Source of the DNA: Comamonas testosteroni
Lineage (GTDB): Bacteria; Pseudomonadota; Gammaproteobacteria; Burkholderiales; Burkholderiaceae_C
Assembly: GCF_000761245.1 (NCBI RefSeq)
Contig: NZ_AWOR01000089.1
Coordinates: 1 to 64,000 of the forward strand
Reading direction: 5' to 3'
Length of the DNA stretch: 64,000 nt
In this document: positions 26,205 to 36,187 of the stretch, piece after piece
Position numbering within the stretch: position 1 is the stretch's first letter
How the letters are laid out: the number at the start of each line of letters is the position of its first letter
The notes under the pieces: generated by a model
What the model was told of the DNA's origin: nothing
Seen by the model: only the letters and a program-made list of their open reading frames with translations
Database searches by the model: none
Position numbers and translations under genes: made by a program

Positions 26205-27161
26205 TCATTTAAAAGTTTTTTCCCACCATTTTTGGGCGTCATAGGCCAAAGACTGGGCGCGGCCCGGCTGGTTGGCCATGCGCGGCGCGTCCTTGGATTG
26301 CGTCCAGTCCACCATGGAGCCCGCATACAGCTTCACATTGGGCAGGCCCGCCATTTCGGACAGGCCGAACCAGTCGGTGGCCGCCCAGTGACCGGTGTTG
26401 CAGAAGGCAACCATGTCCTGGCCTTGCGGGCGCTGGACCTTGGCAGCGATTTCCCTGGCCTTGGCGGCATCCACGAACTGTGAGGTACCGGGCACAAACC
26501 ATTGATTGAAATCCAGTTGCTGGGCGCCGGGCAGGGTGCCCGAGAGCTTGGCGGCGGGCGCACGGGTCTTGCCCAGATAGAAGGCGTCGGGGCGTGAGTC
26601 CACCAGAGCCGCGTTGGAGAGGTCGAGATGCCTGCCCACGTCCTGCTGGGTGGCCAGCCAGTTGGCGTCAAAAGTCGGAGCGTAGCTGCTGGGCGCAATC
26701 TGCGTCTGGGTCTTGCCCAAGGGCTTGCCTGCGCTTTCCCAGGCCTTCATGCCGCCGTTGACGATGGACAGCTCCTTTAGGCCCAGGCTTTTGAGCGTCC
26801 AGTACACACGCGCCGCGGCACCAAAGTCCGTGGCATCGGCACCGCTGGAGATCACGATGGCGTGTGTGGCTGGCGTCAGGCCCAGCGACTGCACCAGCGC
26901 CACCAGCTTGGCCTGGTCGGGCAGCTCGCCGGGATTGGTGGCCGGGCCGCGCCATTTGCCGTAGGGAGCGTTGGCGGCCTGGGCAATATGGCCGGCCTCG
27001 AAGGCTTTGGGGTCGCGGATATCGATGAGGCGGACATCGGCCTGCTGCAGCAGCGGCTGCAGCTGCTCGGGGTTGAGCAGGGGCTGGGCTGCGAGCGCCC
27101 AGGCGCTGGTGCCCAGGCCCAAGCCCAGAACCAGCGCATAGCTTGTCAGAGAGTTTTTCAT
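26205..27161 (-). CDS. Periplasmic tandem-rhodanese sulfurtransferase
   Basis: Transfers sulfane sulfur from thiosulfate or a related donor to a thiophilic acceptor. The 318 residues contain a signal peptide (cleavage near ALA-AQ, about residue 25), an inactive N-terminal rhodanese domain (about 27-150; LIDIRDPKAFEAGHIAQA) and a C-terminal rhodanese domain with the catalytic Cys in VAFCNTGHWA. I chose ATG 27161, which gives a proper signal peptide; the frame stays open to 27248. The export signal and the neighbouring YeeE-type transporter suggest periplasmic loading of sulfur before import. Confidence 0.88.
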   Translation of the reverse strand: MKNSLTSYALVLGLGLGTSAWALAAQPLLNPEQLQPLLQQADVRLIDIRDPKAFEAGHIAQAANAPYGKWRGPATNPGELPDQAKLVALVQSLGLTPATHAIVISSGADATDFGAAARVYWTLKSLGLKELSIVNGGMKAWESAGKPLGKTQTQIAPSSYAPTFDANWLATQQDVGRHLDLSNAALVDSRPDAFYLGKTRAPAAKLSGTLPGAQQLDFNQWFVPGTSQFVDAAKAREIAAKVQRPQGQDMVAFCNTGHWAATDWFGLSEMAGLPNVKLYAGSMVDWTQSKDAPRMANQPGRAQSLAYDAQKWWEKTFK

Positions 27162-27344
27162 GGCAGGAGTCGGCAAAGCCGATTCGTCAGGGGCATGGCT
27201 ATGCCCAGGGCCTCTATTGTCCGGCCTTGCCGCGACAGGGCCAACCAAGAAAAACTTGTCTGCTTATTGCCTGGGGTCATGAACCGGCGAACAAACAGCG
27301 TGGTTTCTGATAGATATGGTTAAAAGTGGGCGAATCGGCTTGTG

Positions 27345-27376
27345 AGTAAGCGATTGCAGCTATTAATTTTGAAAAA
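27345..27376. repeat. Partial copy of the dispersed repeat
   Basis: AGTAAGCGATTGCAGCTATT followed by AATTTTGAAAA matches the right half of the copy at 18325. The rest of the gap 27162-27344 shows no gene or clear signal. Confidence 0.45.
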
Positions 27377-27910
27377 TCATGCGCTTTGCCCAACCGGAAA
27401 CAGCTCTTGCACTGCCCGCCGGATACCGCCATAGCCCGTACAGCGGCAAAGGTTTCCGCACATCTGGGCCTCGGCCTCGGCGACCGTGGGACGGGGTTGC
27501 TGCTGGTGCAGCCAGCTCATGCTCATGACCATGCCGGCGGTGCAATAGCCGCATTGCACGCCGCCGCAGCGCGCCAGAGCCTCGCGCACGGGTTCGCTGG
27601 CGCTGTCCTGTGCCACGGACTCGATGGTGCGCACGGTCTGGCCCTGGATCTGATAGGCCATCAGCAGGCAGGCGTTCACGGGCTCGCCGTTGAGCCATAC
27701 CATGCAGGCGCCGCAGCGTCCCACTTCGCAGCCAGGCTTGGCCCCGGTGAGGTGCCAGTGCTCGCGCAGCAAGGTCAGCAGCCGGGTATCGGGGCTGCAG
27801 CTGGCGCTGACCGGCTGGCCGTTCAGATTCAGCTGCAGCACAAAGGACGAGGCTTCCTTCGCGCTGGCTGTGGGTGGCTTGCCGCTGTGATCAGGGATGT
27901 GGGTCGTCAT
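27377..27910 (-). CDS. Molybdenum hydroxylase [2Fe-2S] subunit
   Basis: Small electron-transfer subunit of a three-part xanthine dehydrogenase-family enzyme, 177 residues. The N-terminal plant-type ferredoxin cluster is bound by Cys61, 66, 69 and 81 (GCEVGRCGAC and NAC), and the second cluster by CGGVQCGYC and CGNLCRC. Last gene of the cluster, overlapping the molybdenum subunit by four bases. The same architecture serves xanthine, nicotinate, aldehyde or isoquinoline hydroxylases, so the substrate is not set by this subunit. Confidence 0.9.
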   Translation of the reverse strand: MTTHIPDHSGKPPTASAKEASSFVLQLNLNGQPVSASCSPDTRLLTLLREHWHLTGAKPGCEVGRCGACMVWLNGEPVNACLLMAYQIQGQTVRTIESVAQDSASEPVREALARCGGVQCGYCTAGMVMSMSWLHQQQPRPTVAEAEAQMCGNLCRCTGYGGIRRAVQELFPVGQSA

Positions 27911-30189
27911 GGTGTGGAGGGCTCCGCGCCCGCTTCCAGCAGGGCAATCACGCGCTCCGGGGTCATGGGCAGTTGGGTGATGGGATGCTGCAGTGCGGCG
28001 GCCAGGGCATTGGCCACTGCGGGCAGGGCCAGGTTGACGCTGATCTCGCCGGCTCCGCGCGGGCCTATGGGATCGCCCTCGGGAAGGTTCTCGATCGCCA
28101 GCACCTGCATATCAGGGGCATCGGCCAGCGTGGGGATCAGATAGCCGTCGAGATTGCGCGCCTGATAGTGGCCGTCCAGGCAGGCCAGCTCCTCCTGTGT
28201 GCACATGGCCAGGCCCATGAGGGCGCCGCCTTCCATCTGGCCCAGATAGCCCTGGGCCGATGCCACGGGGCCCAGGGCCGAGCACATCACCAGCCGCTGT
28301 ACCTGGACCATGCCGCTCCAGGTGTCGACACATACCTGGGCAATGGCGGCGCAGGCTCCGAAGACGAAGTGGGTGTCATGCGCGTTGTCCTCCGGGTCCT
28401 CTGCGCGCAGGTCTATGGGGATACAGGGCGCTTGTTTGCCCAGTGCCTTTGCCAGATCGACGTAGCTCAGGCACAGGCCCGCAGCGCTTTCCAGGCCCCA
28501 TGCGCCGCAGCACAGAGGGATATCGGGCAGCAGTCTTGCTGCGGCCAGGAGCAAGGCTTGCTGCCAGGGTCGGGCTGCCTCGTGCAAGGCGCGCCATACC
28601 AGCGTGGTGGCGCGCGAGGCGGCCACGGGGCCCGAGTCGGGCGTCAGCCGGGTATCGCCCAGCACCGGCCGGATGGCATCGGCGGCGCAGCCCAGATGCT
28701 GCGCGCCCAGGCTCTGGATGGTTCCGATCAGGTTCTGCCCCAGCTCGGTAAAGCCGCAGCGCAGCTCGATCGCACCGTCGGCAGCCAGGGCCAGTTCCAT
28801 GCGGCAGTCGCTGGGCCCACCCTTGCCAAAGCCGTCGCTGCGATGGATCAGCGTGAGGCCCACACCGTGCAGATGGCGGCCGTCCCCGCTGGCCCAGCGA
28901 TGCGGCCCGCGCCACAGCGCGTGCTTGCGGGCGACATCGAGTGCGCGCTGGGCACCGTCAAACGGTACGACCTGCTGGCCCAGCGGGCCGGGCGCTTCGG
29001 GAGCGGCGAGATTGAGGGCGCGAAACGAGTCAGATGTCATACCGACCAGCGCAGCCAGTCTGTCCATCTGCTGCTCGAGTGCAAATTGCACCTGCACGGC
29101 ACCGAAGCCGCGAAATGCACCGGCGATGCCGTTGTTCGTATAGGCCAGCCTGGCGCCGAGGTCCAGAGCCAGATACCGGTAGGGGCCGGGGGCATGCTCG
29201 AGCGCGGCATCCAGCACCTCGGGGCCATGCGTGGCATAAGCCCCGGTGTCGGCCACTATCTGCACCTGGTGGTAGGTGAGCCGTCCCTGTGCATCGCAGC
29301 CGGTCTGCATTTCGATCTGCATGGGGTGTCGCTTGACACCCAGATCCACCGATTGCGGACGTGTCAGGTGCAAGCGCACGGGGCGCTGGGCCCTCCAGGC
29401 CAGCAGGGCCGCGATGGGTTGAATCGTCAGCTCGTCCTTGCCGCCGTAGGAGCCGCCCACGGGCGTGGCCACGGCGTGAACCCTGTCGTGAGGCAGGCCC
29501 AGCATGTCGGCGATGACCTGCTTTTCCCGCGCGGGGTTGTGGCCGCCGAAGAACAACTGCAGGCCGCCCGCGCCATCGGGCTCGGCCACACCACCTTCGG
29601 TCTCGAGAAAGGCATGCATCTGGCGCGGCGTCACATAGTGGTCCTGCACCCGGTGCACGGTGCTTGCCTGGGCCGCAGACAGGTCGCCCTGGCGGTGGCT
29701 GCAGGCATGCAGCAGATTACCGTCCTGATGGACCGGATGGGCGGCGGTCGCTGTCCCGTCAAGGGCGGTGACCGGGTCGCAGACCGGGGGCAGGAGTTCG
29801 TATTCGACGCGGATCAGCGCCAGAGCCTGGCGCGCCGTCTCCATGTCCACGGCCGCGACGGCGGCGACCGGGTCGCCCACATGGCGCACCTTGTCGATGC
29901 AGAGCACGGGCCGATCCGCCTTGCGCAGGCCGTAGTGCTTGAGGCCCGGGATATCGGCATGGGTGACCACGGCATGGACGCCCGCAAGCGCTTTGGCCGC
30001 GCTGGTGTCGATGCTCAGAATGCACGCATGGGGGTGGGGGCTGCCGAGAATCGCTCCTCGCAGCTGGCCCGGTCGAATTCGGTCGGTGAGAAAGCCAGGG
30101 TTGCCGCCGAGCTTGGCCCTGGCATCGGGCCGGACCGGCAAAGTCTCCAGGCCCAGCTCGCGGATGTGATGAGGAGTGAGGAATTTCAT
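27907..30189 (-). CDS. Molybdenum hydroxylase large (molybdopterin cytosine dinucleotide) subunit
   Basis: Catalytic subunit of the hydroxylase, 760 residues, carrying the molybdenum cofactor and inserting water-derived oxygen into a C-H bond, usually next to a ring nitrogen. Visible blocks are the N-terminal domain (GNPGFLTDRIRPGQLRGAIL), cofactor-binding GGSYGGKDE (about 240-250), AFRGFGAVQ (about 348), and the C-terminal GPRGAGEISVN with the catalytic-type Glu. No signal peptide. It lies 6 bases after the FAD subunit. Xanthine dehydrogenase-like is the safe label. With the deaminase and importer beside it, a purine, pyrimidine or other N-heterocycle is likely. Confidence 0.88.
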   Translation of the reverse strand: MKFLTPHHIRELGLETLPVRPDARAKLGGNPGFLTDRIRPGQLRGAILGSPHPHACILSIDTSAAKALAGVHAVVTHADIPGLKHYGLRKADRPVLCIDKVRHVGDPVAAVAAVDMETARQALALIRVEYELLPPVCDPVTALDGTATAAHPVHQDGNLLHACSHRQGDLSAAQASTVHRVQDHYVTPRQMHAFLETEGGVAEPDGAGGLQLFFGGHNPAREKQVIADMLGLPHDRVHAVATPVGGSYGGKDELTIQPIAALLAWRAQRPVRLHLTRPQSVDLGVKRHPMQIEMQTGCDAQGRLTYHQVQIVADTGAYATHGPEVLDAALEHAPGPYRYLALDLGARLAYTNNGIAGAFRGFGAVQVQFALEQQMDRLAALVGMTSDSFRALNLAAPEAPGPLGQQVVPFDGAQRALDVARKHALWRGPHRWASGDGRHLHGVGLTLIHRSDGFGKGGPSDCRMELALAADGAIELRCGFTELGQNLIGTIQSLGAQHLGCAADAIRPVLGDTRLTPDSGPVAASRATTLVWRALHEAARPWQQALLLAAARLLPDIPLCCGAWGLESAAGLCLSYVDLAKALGKQAPCIPIDLRAEDPEDNAHDTHFVFGACAAIAQVCVDTWSGMVQVQRLVMCSALGPVASAQGYLGQMEGGALMGLAMCTQEELACLDGHYQARNLDGYLIPTLADAPDMQVLAIENLPEGDPIGPRGAGEISVNLALPAVANALAAALQHPITQLPMTPERVIALLEAGAEPSTP

Positions 30190-30195
30190 GGCAGC

Positions 30196-30993
30196 TCAGG
30201 CCAGCAGCCCGCAATGTCCGGCAATCAGGCGGCTGGCAATCCTGGCCAGATCGGGAGGCAGGCTTTGCTCGCAGGTGGTGCGTATATCGCCGAGGGAGGG
30301 ACGGATCTGCAGCTCCTGCGCATAGCTCAACAGCTTTTCCGTGGCTTGCAGGCGGTGCACGCCTATGCCAGGGGCTGCCGCCGCAATGCGGTCCAGGTTC
30401 AGGCGCTTTTGTGCATCGCTCCAGCGCAAGGCCATGCGCAGGCGCGCGGGGGCGAATGCCGCGCGATAGCCGACCTTCTCGAACACCAGTGGCCGGGGCT
30501 CCATCACATTGCTGCGCGGCAGCAGGAACGACAGCATCAGAGGGCGGTCCATGAGCTTGAGCGTCTGCGCCAGCGACTGCAGGTTGCCGTCCGTCAACTC
30601 GACCTGCGCATCCATGGCCAGCAATACCGGGCAGCAGTCGCCTTCGCCCCAGCCTATATTGCCACCCAGGGTTCCCAGGCGGCGTATTCCCATGGCCCCT
30701 AGCTGATCCAGGGCCTGGACGAGCACGGGCGCGTGCTGCTGAACCCAGGGGTGACGGCGGACGGCCTCCAGCCGCATGCCTGCACCGATGTGCAGATATT
30801 GCGGGCCGAGGCTGATCTGCTGCATCTCGGGCCAGTGCATCACATTGATGAAATGCGTGGCCGACGGCGCCAGGTGAGGCTCTGCCCATGACTGCTGCAG
30901 CAGCGTGCCCCCGGCGATGAAGCAGGCGGCATTGCCGAGCTTGCGGGCCAGGGCCTGCGCGGCCTGGGGTGACGAGGGGTGGGTGAGCAGCAT
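30196..30993 (-). CDS. Molybdenum hydroxylase FAD-binding subunit
   Basis: FAD subunit that passes electrons from the iron-sulfur subunit to the acceptor, 265 residues. FAD-binding motifs of the family are recognisable: FIAGGTLLQ (usually AGGTDLL) near residue 25 and RRLGTLGGNIGWGEGDCCP near 105, which resembles RNxATxGGN. The C-terminal CO-dehydrogenase flavoprotein part is present but short. It starts 24 bases after the deaminase stop and ends 6 bases before the molybdenum subunit. Confidence 0.85.
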   Translation of the reverse strand: MLLTHPSSPQAAQALARKLGNAACFIAGGTLLQQSWAEPHLAPSATHFINVMHWPEMQQISLGPQYLHIGAGMRLEAVRRHPWVQQHAPVLVQALDQLGAMGIRRLGTLGGNIGWGEGDCCPVLLAMDAQVELTDGNLQSLAQTLKLMDRPLMLSFLLPRSNVMEPRPLVFEKVGYRAAFAPARLRMALRWSDAQKRLNLDRIAAAAPGIGVHRLQATEKLLSYAQELQIRPSLGDIRTTCEQSLPPDLARIASRLIAGHCGLLA

Positions 30994-31017
30994 GGCAGCC
31001 TCCTGCTGGCGTGGTCC

Positions 31018-31530
31018 TCAGCGCTGCGCCCAGAAGGCTTGCTGCTGGGCGGCGATCTCGGCCTCCATCTCGGGTACCGGGCCGATCAGCTCCACGGCCT
31101 TCTGGCAATGGTCGAAGACATAGCGCGAAGAGACGCTCATGGTCGGGTTCTCGCCATGGCTGCCCGTGCATTCCAGCAGGCGGTGCTCGGTCATGCCGAA
31201 CACGATGCGACCGATATTGGCCCAGTAGGCCGTACCGGCGCACATGCAGCAAGGCTCCACATTGGTGTAGAGCGTGCAGCTCCAGAGAAACTCGGCCGTG
31301 TAATTGGTGGCCGCCATGCGCGCCAAGGTCGATTCCGCGTGGTTGACGGTGTCGATATTGCACTGTTCCATGAGCACGCTCTCCTGGTCGGGGCCCACCA
31401 GCACGGCGCCGAAGGGGTGGTGGCCCATCTCGGTGGCGCGCTGGGCCACGCCCTGCGCGCGACGCAGATTGCGCTGGATTTGTTCGGCAGAGGGCGTCAG
31501 GCCCTGAGGGGGGAAGTTCTGGTCTGTCAT
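31018..31530 (-). CDS. Nucleoside/nucleobase deaminase, cytidine deaminase-like fold
   Basis: Zinc hydrolase removing an exocyclic amino group from a purine, pyrimidine or related ring, 170 residues. Zinc-site motifs are H64-A-E66 (proton-shuttle Glu) and P93-C-C-M-C97. The following block AGTAYWANIGRIVFGM resembles guanine deaminases of this fold. The ATG at 31530 was chosen by length and by a following conserved start; the frame is open further upstream across the permease gene. Sitting between an importer and a xanthine dehydrogenase-type enzyme, it suggests deamination followed by hydroxylation, as in guanine to xanthine to urate, but another amino-heterocycle is equally possible. Confidence 0.86.
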   Translation of the reverse strand: MTDQNFPPQGLTPSAEQIQRNLRRAQGVAQRATEMGHHPFGAVLVGPDQESVLMEQCNIDTVNHAESTLARMAATNYTAEFLWSCTLYTNVEPCCMCAGTAYWANIGRIVFGMTEHRLLECTGSHGENPTMSVSSRYVFDHCQKAVELIGPVPEMEAEIAAQQQAFWAQR

Positions 31531-31550
31531 GGTGGCGGTCCTTGTGTTGA

Positions 31551-32312
31551 TCAGGCTGGAGTGCTGTGGCTCCAGGGAAAGAGGCGCTTGTGCAGCTGCT
31601 GCACGCCACCATAGAGCAGCAGGCTGCACAGCACCAGCAGGGCCAGTGCGGCAAAGGCCACGGGTACCTTGAAGGAGGAGGTGGCAAACAGAATCAGATA
31701 GCCCAGGCCTTTTTCTGCAGCCACAAACTCGGCGACCACGGCGCCCACGATGGCCAGCGTGATGGAGACCTTGAGGGCCGAAAACACATAGGGCACGGCA
31801 AACGGCATGCGAATCTGCCAGTACTGGCGGCTGGTGGTGGCGCGCAGCGAGCGCGAAAGCTCCACCAGCTCTGCCGGCACCGAAGCCAGGCCCAGGGCTG
31901 TGGAAACCACCAGCGGGAAAAAGGCAATCAGCGTGGTGATGACCACACGGGGCAGCAGGCCTGCACCCAGAGTGACGACGATGATAGGGGCGACGGCCAC
32001 GATGGGGGTGGACTGGATCACCACCAGCCAGGGCATGATGATTTTCGAGAGCAGCTGCGAGCGCGTGATGGCGATGGCCAGCGGAATGGCCAGCGCGATC
32101 GCCAGCGCATAGCCTATGAGCGCGACCTGCAAGGTGGCCGTGACATGCTCCAGCCAGCGCTGCAGCCCCATCTCGGCAGCAGAGCGCCAGATCTGGCTGG
32201 GAGCGGGAAAAATGTACTCGGGGATATGCGCCAGGCGGCAGGCACACTCCCAGAACAGCAGGACAGCGAGGAAAACCAGCAGCGAAGCATGGCGTTGTAG
32301 GAGGGCAGACAT
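31551..32312 (-). CDS. ABC importer permease, NitT/TauT family
   Basis: Membrane subunit of an SsuC/TauC-like importer, 253 residues with about six helices. The ATPase-coupling loop ELVELSRSLRATTSRQYWQI with the following PFAVPYVFSALK is typical of the family. Found between the ATPase gene and the deaminase gene in the same operon. Family members import nitrate, sulfonates, thiamine precursors, nucleobase-like and aromatic compounds. Confidence 0.88.
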   Translation of the reverse strand: MSALLQRHASLLVFLAVLLFWECACRLAHIPEYIFPAPSQIWRSAAEMGLQRWLEHVTATLQVALIGYALAIALAIPLAIAITRSQLLSKIIMPWLVVIQSTPIVAVAPIIVVTLGAGLLPRVVITTLIAFFPLVVSTALGLASVPAELVELSRSLRATTSRQYWQIRMPFAVPYVFSALKVSITLAIVGAVVAEFVAAEKGLGYLILFATSSFKVPVAFAALALLVLCSLLLYGGVQQLHKRLFPWSHSTPA

Positions 32313-32342
32313 AGGGGGCCTCTTGGGGCTGCGGGAGGATCT

Positions 32343-33122
<780 letters not shown>

Positions 33123-33190
33123 GGCAGGCGATCAAGGAAAGAACAAGGGCGGGAGCGCGAAGGCGGCGCTGCGCCGCCCTCACATGGGAT

Positions 33191-34189
33191 TTACTGGCTC
33201 AGAAAGCGGCGATCCACCAGCGTTTCCGGGTCGACCTTCTTGAGGTCGTAACTCATGGACTGGGCCACCCAGCCCCAGGTGGCAGCCAGCAGCCGGGGCT
33301 CGAATTTGCCAAGGCCGTCGCGCTGGCTGATCTCGTTCCTGAGCAGCGGGATGGAGGCTTCAAATTCGGCCTTGACCACGGCAGTGTCGGCTTCGGGCAC
33401 CTGGGCCTTCAGCGACTCGGCCGCCTTTTGCGGGTTCTGGATGGAGAACTCCAGCGACTTGCCCAGTGCCCGCACATAGCGCTTGAGCACTTCGGGGCGT
33501 TCCTTGATGGTCTTGTCGCTGGCCATGACGGACCAGCCATAGCCGTCCAGACCGAACTGCGTCCAGGGCAGGACCGACAGTTCCTTGCCGGCCTGCTTGA
33601 GCACTGCGCCGAAGGCCGGAGCCACGGTCACCCAGTTGATGGTCGCATCCACGCGGCCCTGGGCCAGCATGGGAGCCAGCGTCGCCGGGTCCGACTTGAT
33701 GACCTTGATCTTGCTGGCGTCCACGCCGTTCTTCTGCAGCACGATGGGCCACAGCGCATTCGACGAGGAGAAGGTGGGCATGGCCACCGTCTTGCCTTCC
33801 ATGTCCTTCAGGTTCCTGATCTTGCTGTCGGCGCGCGTGAACAGCGCATCGGGCTGTTTGGAATACAGCGACATCACGGCCTTGACGGGAATCCTGCCTT
33901 CGGCAGCGGCCATCATCAGCGCCGAGATGCCGCCAAAACCCACATCGGCAGAGCCCGAGGCCACCTTGGTCACGGCATCGGCCGAGCCTCGGCCCGGAAC
34001 AATCTTCACGTCCAGGCCTTCGTCCTTGAAAAAGCCTTGCTGCACGCCGGCATAGACAAAGGACTTGTCGCCCCCGGGCAGCCAGTCGAGCTGTACCGTG
34101 AGCTTGTCGGCCGCCTGCGCCGCTGCGCCACAGGCGACGAGCATGGCGGCAAGGGTGGAGCGTTTAAAGTAGGTAGTGGGGCACGTCAT
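33191..34189 (-). CDS. ABC importer binding protein, NitT/TauT (NMT1/THI5-like)
   Basis: Periplasmic receptor, 332 residues, with a signal peptide (cleavage near AQA-ADK, about residue 27). The mature protein opens KLTVQLDWLPGGDKSFVYAG, the NMT1/THI5-like pattern shared with receptors for pyrimidine precursors and sulfonates. AGGAG precedes the ATG at 34189 by 7 bases; the longer frame to 34237 has no such signal. The LDW motif and operon context favour an N-heterocycle ligand, which is inference. Confidence 0.88.
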   Translation of the reverse strand: MTCPTTYFKRSTLAAMLVACGAAAQAADKLTVQLDWLPGGDKSFVYAGVQQGFFKDEGLDVKIVPGRGSADAVTKVASGSADVGFGGISALMMAAAEGRIPVKAVMSLYSKQPDALFTRADSKIRNLKDMEGKTVAMPTFSSSNALWPIVLQKNGVDASKIKVIKSDPATLAPMLAQGRVDATINWVTVAPAFGAVLKQAGKELSVLPWTQFGLDGYGWSVMASDKTIKERPEVLKRYVRALGKSLEFSIQNPQKAAESLKAQVPEADTAVVKAEFEASIPLLRNEISQRDGLGKFEPRLLAATWGWVAQSMSYDLKKVDPETLVDRRFLSQ

Positions 34190-34229
34190 GAATAACTCCT
34201 GAAGAATGCGAGTTCGGGGCAACTGGTTG

Positions 34230-35030
34230 CTATACATTGATGAGCGGAATGCGTAAGCTCATAAACGGTTTCGATTGGATTTCATCTAAAGCCGGCAGCA
34301 AGGCGTCGCTCAGGGCCTGAGGGCAGGCCAGCTGGGGCACATGGCCGCAATCGAGGCTGATGCGCCTGGCGCCCGGCGTGAGCTGCTGCATGCGCTGCTG
34401 CAGCGGCAGCGTCACGGAGCGGTCCTGGCGACATTCCACATAGATACGTGGCACCCTGCCAAAACGCTCGGCGCTGAGCCGGTTCACCATGGCCCGGCCC
34501 GCTTCGGGCTGGACGCAGAGACGGCTGGCCGCCTTGAGCGCTGCGGTCCGAGGGCAGTCATGCAGGAACAAAGCCATGGCGGCTTCCAGCGGCACGCTGC
34601 TGGCATTGCGCTGCTCGTTCCAGGCCAGATGCGGGCCTATGCCCTGGTAGTCAAAGCCCGGATCGGCAGCGCGGCATTGCGCGATTACATCGCCATAGCT
34701 CATGCCGCTGGGCAGCATCATTCCGGCCAGATAGACCAGGGCGCTGACCCGCTCGGGGGCGGCCTGGGCGACCTGAGACGCCGTCATCCCGCCACCGCTG
34801 TGACCGACCACCACGGCAGGGCCGTCCAGCGACTCCAGCACGCGCAGCACATGGGCGGTGTAGCCGTCGAGATTGGCGCAGCTGTCGTCTTCGGCGGCGG
34901 CGTCGTTGCCCGGCAGATTGACGGCAAGCACCTTCCAGCCTCGGGCCTGCAGCAGCGGCGTCCAGGCTGCAAAAGCCCAGCTGCCCTGCCAGGCCCCGTG
35001 GATCAGCACCATATTGCGTGAGCTTTTCAT
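34230..35030 (-). CDS. Alpha/beta hydrolase of the MenH/esterase-like group
   Basis: A 266-residue cytoplasmic alpha/beta hydrolase: oxyanion-loop motif LIHGAWQGSW (about 9-18), nucleophile elbow GHSGGG (Ser78), Asp candidate near ECRQDRS and His in LDCGHVPQ. Plant and bacterial relatives cleave methyl esters, hydroxynitriles or C-C bonds. The ATG at 35030 gives the standard N-terminus and follows GGAGGC; the frame is open further upstream over the oxygenase gene but starts there are not credible. It lies 11 bases after the oxygenase gene, so the two are probably translated together and act in sequence. Confidence 0.83.
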   Translation of the reverse strand: MKSSRNMVLIHGAWQGSWAFAAWTPLLQARGWKVLAVNLPGNDAAAEDDSCANLDGYTAHVLRVLESLDGPAVVVGHSGGGMTASQVAQAAPERVSALVYLAGMMLPSGMSYGDVIAQCRAADPGFDYQGIGPHLAWNEQRNASSVPLEAAMALFLHDCPRTAALKAASRLCVQPEAGRAMVNRLSAERFGRVPRIYVECRQDRSVTLPLQQRMQQLTPGARRISLDCGHVPQLACPQALSDALLPALDEIQSKPFMSLRIPLINV

Positions 35031-35041
35031 CGTGGCCTCCG

Positions 35042-35995
35042 TCAACCGTAGGTGCGGCGATAGCATTCGATCTGGTGCTGCTCCACCGTGACAGCCGGGT
35101 ATCTGGGCTGCTCGCCCTCGTCCAGGCAGGTGGGAATGCATTCCACCTTGTGCAGTGGGTTGCCCGTGAAGAAAAAGGGCACGGAATAGCGTTCGCGACC
35201 CGAGACATTGATGACCCGGTGCAAGGTGGAGACATAGCGGTCGTTGGTCCAGCGCGCGAACAGGTCGCCGATGTTGACGACGAAGGCGCCGGGCACGGGG
35301 GGGGCGTCGATCCAGCTGCCGAGGTCCTTGTCCCAGACCTGCAGGCCGCCGGCCTCGTCCTGCAGCAGCAGGGTCACGCCGCCGAAGTCCGTGTGCTCTC
35401 CGCAGCCTTTCTCGCCGGGTTCAGGGTTGGCGGGCTGGGGCGGGTAATGCAGCAGGCGCAGGGTCGCGGCGGCCTCCTTCAGATAGCCATCGAAGTGGCT
35501 GACCTGCACGCCCAGCGACAAGGCCAGGCCGCGCACAATGGTCGCGCCCAGACCGTAGGCGGCCTGGTAATAGTTCTGCATCACGGCGCGGAAGTCGGGC
35601 AGGGTTTCGGGCCATTGGTTGGGGCCGGTATTGAAGCGGCCGGCCAGCACGCGCGCATCGTTGGCCGCGACCTCGGCGCCGGCGTAAAAGCTTTCCTTGA
35701 GATCGGGCGGTGCGCCGCTCTCCAGCGTCTGGGCGCGCAGCGGCTCATAGCCGCGATTGCAGCGGGAGAGCTTTTTGTCCACGGCCAGCTTCTCGGTCAT
35801 GGGCAGGTCAAAGAAGCGCTGGCTGGCGGCAAACAGGCTGCTGATCAGCGCCGGGTCTATGCCATGGCCGGTGATATAGAAGAAGCCGCGCTGTTCGCAA
35901 GCCTGGCGCAGTTGCTCGGCCACCAGGTGCTGATCCACAGGGTCATGGCTGCGCAGGCCGCTGATGTCGATGAGGGGGAGGGCAGAGGTGCTCAC
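35042..35995 (-). CDS. 2-oxoglutarate/Fe(II)-type oxygenase, isopenicillin N synthase family
   Basis: Non-heme iron oxygenase of 317 residues. The iron triad is clear: H201 and D203 in GEHTDFG, and H259 in STLHRV. Ten residues later R269-x-S271 (RYSVPFF) would bind the carboxylate of 2-oxoglutarate. The N-terminal block LPLIDISGL and FFYITGHGI is typical of the family. Bacterial relatives hydroxylate or demethylate small molecules. First structural gene of the cluster behind a LysR regulator, so likely an early step of the pathway. Confidence 0.87.
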   Translation of the reverse strand: MSTSALPLIDISGLRSHDPVDQHLVAEQLRQACEQRGFFYITGHGIDPALISSLFAASQRFFDLPMTEKLAVDKKLSRCNRGYEPLRAQTLESGAPPDLKESFYAGAEVAANDARVLAGRFNTGPNQWPETLPDFRAVMQNYYQAAYGLGATIVRGLALSLGVQVSHFDGYLKEAAATLRLLHYPPQPANPEPGEKGCGEHTDFGGVTLLLQDEAGGLQVWDKDLGSWIDAPPVPGAFVVNIGDLFARWTNDRYVSTLHRVINVSGRERYSVPFFFTGNPLHKVECIPTCLDEGEQPRYPAVTVEQHQIECYRRTYG

Positions 35996-36187
35996 AAATG
36001 GCGTCCAGAAACTGAAGAACTGGAGTCAGTTTAGAAAGCGAAGTCCGTGCTGGATAGCGCAGCTTTTGCTGCGGGGTGATCTAAAAATGTGAGCGCTAAT
36101 CGCTAATGGGTAAGGCGCTGCACGGCATTGGTGCATTCGCAAAAAGCGATGCGCACAATGCCGGTGCAGGCATAGGCAAGGGCGGGT

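Noticed and set aside
27874-30702. A 942-codon open frame on the + strand opposite the molybdenum hydroxylase subunits
   Set aside because: Low-complexity Gly/Gln/His/Ala translation with no domain. The - strand genes have clear cofactor motifs and operon overlaps.
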